From Halorarius halobius (GTDB taxonomy: Archaea > Halobacteriota > Halobacteria > Halobacteriales > Haloarculaceae), in the NCBI RefSeq assembly GCF_024298865.1, contig NZ_CP101161.1, positions 765,227 to 829,226 of the forward strand: a stretch of DNA of 64,000 bases, given 5' to 3'. A model generated the notes under the pieces. The model was not told where the DNA came from, did no database searches, and saw only the letters and a list, made by a program, of their open reading frames with translations. This document shows positions 58,816 through 64,000 of the stretch, piece by piece. How positions within the stretch are numbered: position 1 is the stretch's first letter; every line of letters begins with the position of its first letter. A program made the translations under genes and the position numbers.

Positions 58816-60251
58816 AGCACCACCTCTAAAAACGGCGCGAGGGTGCGCTCGAGGAGGGGGGCCGTCACGCCGAGCGCGAGCGTGGCGGCGACGGCACCCG
58901 CGACGGTTGCGCGCATCCCCGGCGAGTCGGTGCCGGTCCGCTCGGGCGGCGGCCCCTCGACGTACATCCGCTGGACGACGGGCGCGAAGTACGCCAGCGA
59001 GGTCAGGGTGCTCCCGAGGACGACCGCCAGCGGGAGCCACGCGCCGGCCCGCGCCGCCCCGAGCGCGACGTAGAGCTTCCCGACGAAACCGACGGTCGGC
59101 GGGATGCCGACCAGTCCGAACAGCAGGACTGCGAGCCCGCCGGCGAGGTACGGCGCCTCGCGGGCGAGGCCGCGGTAGTCGTCGACGGTCGCGGCGCCGT
59201 AGCGGGCGGCCGCGACGCCGGCCGCGAGGAACGCGCCCGCCTTCATCGCGGCGTGACCGACGAGGTGGACGACGGCGCCGGCGACGCCCAGCGGCGTGGC
59301 GACGGCGATTCCGACGAGGACGACGCCGAACTGCGCCACCGACGAGTAGGCGAGTCGTCGGGTCAGTCGAGGCTCCCGGTACGCGAGGACGCTCCCCGCG
59401 AGGATGCTGAGGCAGGCGGCCGCGAGCAGCGCGGGCTGGACGAACGGCGCGAGCGCGAACAGCCGGAGGGTGAACGCCGACAGCAGGAGGCGGGCGAGCG
59501 CGTACGCCGCCACCGTCGAGACGAGCGCGGCGAGGAGGGCCGTGACGCCGGCGGGCGCGTGGTCGTACGCCGGGGGTTTCCAGGTGTGGAGCGGGTACAG
59601 CGCGGCTTTCACGCCGAGGCCGGTCGCCATCAGGCCGAACGCCGCGAGCACCAGGGCGGGGTCGGCGTCGGGCACCGTCGCCGCGAGTTCGGCCACGGCG
59701 AGCGTGCCCGTCGCCACGTAGGCGTAGCCGACGCCCAGCAGGTACAGCGACGCGCCGACGGTGCCGACGAGCAGGTACTGGAGGGCGGCGAACGCCGCCC
59801 GCCCGCCGGACGCGCGAGCGACCAGCGCGTACGAGGCGATGCCCGATATCTCGAGGAACACGTAGAGGTTGAACACGTCGGCAGTGACGCAGACGCCGGT
59901 GAGTCCCGCCACGAGCAGGAGGTAGACGCTGTAGAACGGGCCGGAGCGGGGCCCGGCCGCCCGCGTGTACGCCAGCACCGCGAGCGCGGCGACGGCGACG
60001 AGGACGACGAACGGGGCCGCGAGCGGGTCGACCACGAGGCGGATGCCGAACGGCGCGGGGACGCCGCCCACGTCCGCGACGACGGGCGTGCCGTCGACGG
60101 CGTCGGCGGCCACGTCGACGGCGAGGGCCGTCTGGACGAGAAGCGTCGCCAGCGCGACGGGCCAGCCGAGGCGCTCGCGCACGAACGCCAGCGTCGCGGG
60201 GACGACGCTCGCGAGCAGCGGCACCGCCACCAGCAGCGTGGGGTCGGTCAC
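58812..60251 (-). CDS. mnhD: Mrp operon: MnhD/MrpD-like antiporter subunit
   Basis: A 479-residue membrane protein in the canonical MrpD position directly after MrpC, with 4-nt overlaps at both ends. The TM5 Glu is in FLEISGIASYALVARAS, the TM7 Lys in GLGVKAALYPLHTWKPPAY and the TM8 Lys in GHAAMKAGAFLAAGVA. In the Mrp complex these residues form the proton path. Together with the other subunits it would drive Na+ extrusion. Confidence 0.93.
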   Translation of the reverse strand: MTDPTLLVAVPLLASVVPATLAFVRERLGWPVALATLLVQTALAVDVAADAVDGTPVVADVGGVPAPFGIRLVVDPLAAPFVVLVAVAALAVLAYTRAAGPRSGPFYSVYLLLVAGLTGVCVTADVFNLYVFLEISGIASYALVARASGGRAAFAALQYLLVGTVGASLYLLGVGYAYVATGTLAVAELAATVPDADPALVLAAFGLMATGLGVKAALYPLHTWKPPAYDHAPAGVTALLAALVSTVAAYALARLLLSAFTLRLFALAPFVQPALLAAACLSILAGSVLAYREPRLTRRLAYSSVAQFGVVLVGIAVATPLGVAGAVVHLVGHAAMKAGAFLAAGVAAARYGAATVDDYRGLAREAPYLAGGLAVLLFGLVGIPPTVGFVGKLYVALGAARAGAWLPLAVVLGSTLTSLAYFAPVVQRMYVEGPPPERTGTDSPGMRATVAGAVAATLALGVTAPLLERTLAPFLEVVL

Positions 60252-60586
60252 TCGACCACCTCCCGGAGTTCCGCCTCGTCGAGCGTGCCGTACGTGCGGT
60301 AGAGCCTGACGACGAGCGCGAGCGCCACCCCCGAGAGGCTGACGCCGACGACGATGGCCGTCAACACGAGGACGTGAACCACCGGGTTGACGTACGGCCC
60401 GGGGCCGTCCAACAGGGGCGGGGCACCACCCTCGCGGTAGCCGGCCGCGACGAGGAACAGGAAGATGCCCGTCTGGAACACGTTGAGGCCGAGCACCTTC
60501 TTCAGGAGGTTGCGGTCAGCGGCGAGCACGTAGAGGCCGACGCCGACCAGGAAGACGGCGACGGCGTACGCCGCCCTACCGAGCAT
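60248..60586 (-). CDS. mnhC: Mrp operon: MnhC/MrpC subunit (NuoK-like)
   Basis: A 112-residue three-helix protein. AVFLVGVGLYVLAADRNLLK, then LNVFQTGIFLFLVA and VLVLTAIVVGVSLSGVALAL with trailing LYRTYGTLDE match MrpC/NuoK. It overlaps the MrpB gene by 11 nt and the MrpD gene by 4 nt. Confidence 0.92.
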   Translation of the reverse strand: MLGRAAYAVAVFLVGVGLYVLAADRNLLKKVLGLNVFQTGIFLFLVAAGYREGGAPPLLDGPGPYVNPVVHVLVLTAIVVGVSLSGVALALVVRLYRTYGTLDEAELREVVE

Positions 60587-60989
60587 CCCCTCCCCCCGCG
60601 AGTTCGAAGAACAGGACGACGACGACGCTCGCGACGGTGACGCCGATGCCGAGTTCGACCGCCTCGACGGCGTAGACGGGCGCGACCGGTAGCCCCGACA
60701 CGTCGAGGAACGCGCCGCCGGCGGCGAGACTCGCCAGCGCCACCGCGCCGAACGCCAGCACGCCCGCGCCGGCGGCGCCGACGAGCAGGCGGGCGTCGAG
60801 CGCGCGCCACGTCTCCCGGACGCCGAACGCGAACGCGAGCGTGACGACGGCGCTGGCGACGAGGACGCCCCCCTGGAAGCCGCCGCCGACGGAGGTGGTG
60901 CCGTGGAACATCGTGAACAGGCCGAACGTGACGACGAACGGCGCGACGACCCGGACCGTCTCGGTGACGACGACGCTGTCGCGGGTCAT
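60576..60989 (-). CDS. mnhB: Mrp operon: MnhB/MrpB subunit
   Basis: A 137-residue membrane protein. VRVVAPFVVTFGLFTMFHGT, GGGFQGGVLVASAVV and the later YAVEAVELGIGVTVASVVVV are the MrpB (MnhB) signatures. Start ATG at 60989 overlaps the stop of the DUF4040 gene by 4 nt. Confidence 0.92.
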   Translation of the reverse strand: MTRDSVVVTETVRVVAPFVVTFGLFTMFHGTTSVGGGFQGGVLVASAVVTLAFAFGVRETWRALDARLLVGAAGAGVLAFGAVALASLAAGGAFLDVSGLPVAPVYAVEAVELGIGVTVASVVVVLFFELAGGGDAR

Positions 60990-61513
60990 CGGGGCACCTC
61001 CTTCCGGAACACCACGAGGACGGCCAGCCCCGCGGCGAACACGACGGCCACCTCGCCGAACGTGTCGAACCCGCGGAACGCGACCAGGACGGCCGTGACG
61101 GCGTTGTCGATGCCGAGCGCGGGCGTCGCGTCGAGGTAGTACGCCGCGGCGCCGCCGAACGCGGGCGCCGAGGGGTCGCCGACCGCCGGGAGCGCGGGCA
61201 CCGTCGCCAGCAGGGCCGCGACGAGCGCGCCAACCCCGACGAGCGCGCGGCCGTCCACGCGGAGCGCGAACGGCCGGTCCGCGGGCCGAGTCGTCTCCGT
61301 GAGCGCCACGACGAACAGCGCGGTGGTGACGCCCGCGCCGACGGCCGCCTCCGTCAGCCCCACGTCGGGCGCCCGGTACACCAGCCACAGCAGTGCGAGT
61401 CCGAGACTGTAGACGGCGAACACGACGACGGCCACCAGGGCGTCGCGGGCCAGTGCCGCGAGGACGGCCACCCCGAGCACGACCGCCAGCAGCGCGGCCT
61501 CGACGGGCGTCAC
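60986..61513 (-). CDS. Mrp operon: DUF4040/MbhE-like protein (C-terminal part of MrpA as separate gene)
   Basis: A 175-residue membrane protein starting with GTG (61513). The N-terminal half is DUF4040 (ALVAVVVFAVYSLGLALLWL, YRAPDVGLTEAAVGAGVTTA). The C-terminal half, with FRGFDTFGEVAVVFAAGLAV, corresponds to the MbhE-type segment. In bacterial MrpA both parts are fused behind the NuoL-like domain. Here they form a free gene, so MrpA is split. Confidence 0.88.
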   Translation of the reverse strand: MTPVEAALLAVVLGVAVLAALARDALVAVVVFAVYSLGLALLWLVYRAPDVGLTEAAVGAGVTTALFVVALTETTRPADRPFALRVDGRALVGVGALVAALLATVPALPAVGDPSAPAFGGAAAYYLDATPALGIDNAVTAVLVAFRGFDTFGEVAVVFAAGLAVLVVFRKEVPR

Positions 61514-61848
61514 GACCCCCCACCCCCGTCGTCGGCGTCGACTGTCCCCGTCCCGGCGGCGGCCGGTACCCCCTGCTGGTGGGCCGAGCGGACGACGGCG
61601 TGGGCGGCCGCCGGTCCCGTCACGAGCAGGAACAGCGCCAGCAGGCCGAGTTTCAGCGCCGGAGCGGGGTCGCCGAACGCGACGGCGGCCCCCGCGAGCG
61701 CGAGCAGCGCCCCCAGCGTCTCCGCCTTCGAGGTGGCGTGCGCGCGGCTGTAGCAGTCGGGCAGGCGCACCAGCCCCACGAGCGCCACCGCGACGAACCC
61801 GACGCCGCCGGCCACGAGCAGGAGCGCGACGAGCGTGCCGGGCGTCAC
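61510..61848 (-). CDS. mnhG: Mrp operon: MnhG/MrpG subunit
   Basis: A 112-residue membrane protein. FVAVALVGLVRLPDCYSRAH followed by ATSKAETLG and ALKLGLLALFLLVTGPAAAH is the MrpG signature. It ends in an acidic Gly-rich tail. Overlaps neighbouring genes by 4 nt on both sides. Confidence 0.93.
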   Translation of the reverse strand: MTPGTLVALLLVAGGVGFVAVALVGLVRLPDCYSRAHATSKAETLGALLALAGAAVAFGDPAPALKLGLLALFLLVTGPAAAHAVVRSAHQQGVPAAAGTGTVDADDGGGGS

Positions 61849-62117
61849 AGCCGCTCACCCCCGACGACGAGCCTTGCGACGCCGATGGACAGCAGGAAGT
61901 TCAACAGCGCGTACACCAGCGCCACGTCGAGAAAGCCCGGCGCGTCGAACGCCGCGGCCAGCAGCGCGACGACGACGACGGCCGTCGTCCCGACGGCGTT
62001 GACCGCGAGCAGGCGGTCCTGTACCGTCGGCCCGCGGACCGCGCGGTAGCCGACGCCGATAGCGAGTGCGACCAGCGCCGCCGCGGCCGCGAGCAACCCC
62101 CCCGTCGCCGGCGTCAC
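61845..62117 (-). CDS. mnhF: Mrp operon: MnhF/MrpF subunit
   Basis: A 90-residue three-helix protein with GYRAVRGPTVQDRLLAVNAV, then TAVVVVALLAAAFDAPGFLD and VALVYALLNFLLSIGVARLV, matching MrpF. Overlaps MrpE and MrpG genes by 4 nt each. Confidence 0.93.
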   Translation of the reverse strand: MTPATGGLLAAAAALVALAIGVGYRAVRGPTVQDRLLAVNAVGTTAVVVVALLAAAFDAPGFLDVALVYALLNFLLSIGVARLVVGGERL

Positions 62118-62641
62118 GACCCCCTCCCGCGGACGACGAACCGGACGGCCCGCTCCAGCGGCCCGCCCGCCAGTCGCTCGCGCGAGGCCGGCGTCAGCGA
62201 GTGGACGAGAACGCGGTCGGCATCGGCCTCGACGGTGACGGTGCCCGGCGTCAGCGTGATGGCGTTGGCCAGCATCGCGCGCTCGAACGCCGTCTCCCCG
62301 TCGGGGTCGAACGTCACGAACGCCGGGTCGACCGGCAGGTCCGGGTGGAGGACGACGTACGCCACCGCGAGGTTCGCCTTCGCCACCTCGTACAGCAGAT
62401 ACGGGACGAACAGCGCCGCGCGGGCGAGTCGCGGGAGCGTCCGGCGGGCGGTGGGCGGCGCCGCGAACAGCAGGGGGGCGAACGCGGCGGCCACCACCGC
62501 CGCCGTCACCGCGCCGGTGGCGAGGTCGAACGGGTCGAACGGGTCGCCGAGCAGGAGGTAGAACCCGTACGCGCCCAGGAAGACGGCGAGGAACCGCCGC
62601 GGGCCGCCTCCGTGGACGAGGGGGTCCGTGTCCGTCGACAT
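62114..62641 (-). CDS. mnhE: Mrp operon: MnhE/MrpE subunit, first gene
   Basis: A 175-residue subunit with two N-terminal helices and a C-terminal soluble domain. AFERAMLANAITLTPGTVTV and VLVHSLTPASRERL are the MrpE signatures. It is the first gene of the operon, and the promoter lies in the 81-bp gap before the divergent methyltransferase gene, where a TTTCAGTATTCGC patch is AT-richer than average. Confidence 0.93.
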   Translation of the reverse strand: MSTDTDPLVHGGGPRRFLAVFLGAYGFYLLLGDPFDPFDLATGAVTAAVVAAAFAPLLFAAPPTARRTLPRLARAALFVPYLLYEVAKANLAVAYVVLHPDLPVDPAFVTFDPDGETAFERAMLANAITLTPGTVTVEADADRVLVHSLTPASRERLAGGPLERAVRFVVRGRGS

Positions 62642-62722
62642 GTGCGGTACGTCAACATCCAACGATTTCAGTATTCGCGTGGCGACGGGAGAGACAAGGC
62701 GACCGGGGCCGAACGGGCCGGC

Positions 62723-63628
62723 ATGGACGACACCCTCCCCGCCGAGACGCGGGAACTCCTCCTGCTGTGGGCGGCCCGCGAGACGGGCGCGCTCGACGCG
62801 CTCGCGGCCAGCGCCGGCACGCCTGCGGCGCTCGCCGACGAGACCGGGCTGACGGTCGACGCCGCCGAGGCGTTCGTCGCCGCGCTGGCGGAACGCGGCT
62901 TCCTCGACCGCGTCGGCGACGAGTACGAACCCACCAACCGGATGCTGGGCTTCCTCACCAAGACGGACGTGCGTTCGGTCGGTGGGCTCCCGGCGGCGCT
63001 CGACGCCGTCGACGCCTGGACCCGACTGCCCGAGACGGCGACCGGCCACGAGCGCGATTCCCCCGCCCACGCCACCCGGAACGCCCTCGGCGCACAGTGG
63101 GCCGCCGAGGACGCCACCGTCCGCGCCACGGTCACGGCCGCGGTCCGCGCCGCGCCCGACGCCGACAGCGTGGTCGTGCTCCGTGACGGCCCCGGCCGCC
63201 ACGCCCGCGAGTTCGCCGCCCGCGGCCTCGACGCCACCGTGGTCGAGACCCCCGACCGCGGCGCGGCGGTCGAACCCCTGCTCCGTGCGAGCGAGGTTCG
63301 ACTGGAAACAGGGGGCTACCTGGACAGTATCCCGCAATCAGACCTCGCGGTCGCCGTCGACCTGACGCGCCGGCACACCCCCGAACAGAACCAGAGGTGG
63401 ATGCGGGCGGCCGCCGAGAGCACCGAGGCCGTCGTCGCGGTCGAACCCCTGCGCGACCGGACGCCGGACGCCGACCTGCTGGCCGTCGAGACGCTGGCGA
63501 CCGGGGGCGCGGGCGTGTACGACGCGGCGACGGTCCGGGGGTGGCTGGAGGAGGTAGGGTTCGAGTCGTCGGTCGACCCCGTCCCGGGAACCGACCGCGC
63601 GGCGGTGGTCGGGCACGGGGTTCAATAG
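62723..63628 (+). CDS. HTH-containing O-methyltransferase-like protein
   Basis: A 301-residue protein. The first 80 residues form a winged-helix dimerisation domain (ELLLLWAARETGALDALAAS, AEAFVAALAERGFLDRVGDE) as in plant-type O-methyltransferases. The rest resembles a methyltransferase fold, but motif I is degenerate (VVVLRDGPGRHAREFAARGL), so SAM binding is doubtful. The C-terminus VRGWLEEVGFESSVDPVPGT is typical of O-methyltransferases. It may have lost catalysis and act as a regulator. Divergent from the Mrp operon. Confidence 0.78.
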   Translation: MDDTLPAETRELLLLWAARETGALDALAASAGTPAALADETGLTVDAAEAFVAALAERGFLDRVGDEYEPTNRMLGFLTKTDVRSVGGLPAALDAVDAWTRLPETATGHERDSPAHATRNALGAQWAAEDATVRATVTAAVRAAPDADSVVVLRDGPGRHAREFAARGLDATVVETPDRGAAVEPLLRASEVRLETGGYLDSIPQSDLAVAVDLTRRHTPEQNQRWMRAAAESTEAVVAVEPLRDRTPDADLLAVETLATGGAGVYDAATVRGWLEEVGFESSVDPVPGTDRAAVVGHGVQ

Positions 63629-63650
63629 CGTCCGGCCCGGAGTTCGGGGC

Positions 63651-64000
63651 ATGGACCCGGCGGTACTGCGCGACGACATGGTGGACAGCCTCGAACACGA
63701 GGCGAAGGGGTTCGTCCACAGCGACGGCCTCAGCGTCGCCATGCGCGAGGTGCCCCGGGAGCCGTTCGTCGAGGACGAGTCACTCGCGTACGCCGACCGC
63801 ACCGGCGAACGGTTCGGCACGCGCGTCCTCTCGCCGTCGACGGCCGCGCGCCTGCTGGAGGCGCTCGCGCCCGAACCGGGCGACAGCGTGCTCGTGGTCG
63901 GTGCGGGCGTCGGCTACACCGCCGCCGTCGTCGCCGAAATCGCCGGGGAGCGCAACGTCCACGCCGTCGACATCACGCGCCGCCTGGTGTACGAGGCGCG
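63651..64000 (+). CDS. pcm: protein-L-isoaspartate O-methyltransferase, 3' end outside window
   Basis: About 116 residues are visible. The N-terminal sequence MDPAVLRDDMVDSLEHEAKG, then MREVPREPFVEDESLAYADR and GERFGTRVLSPSTAARLLEA leads to motif I VLVVGAGVGYTAAVVAE. These match Pcm, which repairs damaged isoaspartyl residues in proteins by methylation. It starts 22 bp after the HTH-methyltransferase stop and may be co-transcribed. Truncated by the window edge. Confidence 0.88.
   Translation, partial: MDPAVLRDDMVDSLEHEAKGFVHSDGLSVAMREVPREPFVEDESLAYADRTGERFGTRVLSPSTAARLLEALAPEPGDSVLVVGAGVGYTAAVVAEIAGERNVHAVDITRRLVYEA

Overview
The window is chromosomal DNA of a halophilic archaeon (class Halobacteria). 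The evidence is very high GC, Asp/Glu-rich proteins with few Lys, Tat-type signal peptides on the exported proteases and lipoprotein, archaeal TATA-like promoters close to start codons, and families largely restricted to haloarchaea (Bat-type HTH_10 regulators, HalOD1, DUF7344, an archaeal MptD-type dihydroneopterin aldolase). I cannot name the genus. Genes are packed tightly, with many 1-11 nt overlaps and some convergent pairs whose stop codons abut. There is no CRISPR array, complete insertion sequence, rRNA operon or obvious replication origin.

Layout. 0-8.1 kb: end of 6-phosphogluconate dehydrogenase; a 2-oxoacid dehydrogenase E1alpha/E1beta pair with a free-standing lipoyl carrier; a membrane-anchored 2Fe-2S ferredoxin; a lipoprotein; a MATE exporter; and an SppA-like protease overlapping a DUF4350-like membrane protein. 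8.1-10.3 kb: tRNA-Arg(CCG), a structured non-coding stretch, a metallo-hydrolase and a methyltransferase. 10.4-14.2 kb: a regulatory cluster of three Bat/HTH_10 regulators, a HalOD1 protein, a DUF7344 winged helix and two small paralogues. 14.2-19.3 kb: a multi-pass membrane protein, a 1,197-residue pentapeptide-repeat protein fused to a potassium-channel pore, and a PsiE-like membrane protein. 19.3-24.7 kb: a probable membrane-bound HTH regulator and two Tat-exported subtilisin-like proteases, with a shared sequence element upstream of the regulator and one protease.

24.8-37.2 kb is mixed housekeeping: a dUTPase/dCTP deaminase-family enzyme, thioesterase, methyltransferase, rubrerythrin-like protein, rhodanese-metallo-beta-lactamase fusion, two SDR dehydrogenases, Bcp peroxiredoxin, amidohydrolase, HtpX and a YqcI/YcgG protein. 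37.3-43.0 kb holds mutS and mutL separated by an acidic protein with 11-residue repeats. 43-55.6 kb holds DUF429, DoxX, tRNA-Phe and tRNA-Val, several very small membrane proteins, an ABC exporter, a creatininase/ArfB-like amidohydrolase, an MFS carrier, MptD, an NAD-dependent sugar dehydrogenase (possibly the archaeal glucose-6-phosphate dehydrogenase Azf) and a Na+/Ca2+ exchanger. 55.6-62.6 kb is a nine-gene Mrp-type antiporter operon on the minus strand. The window ends with an HTH-methyltransferase and the start of protein-L-isoaspartate methyltransferase.

Themes: ion homeostasis (Mrp operon, CaxA-like exchanger, channel fusion), extracellular proteolysis linked to a candidate membrane regulator, a compact sensory/transcription cluster, and endonuclease-type mismatch repair. 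The least ordinary objects are the pentapeptide/K+-channel fusion with exact 94-residue modules, the structured region after tRNA-Arg, the repeated upstream element near the protease and regulator, and the Mrp operon with three antiporter-like subunits, one of which lacks the usual TM7 lysine.
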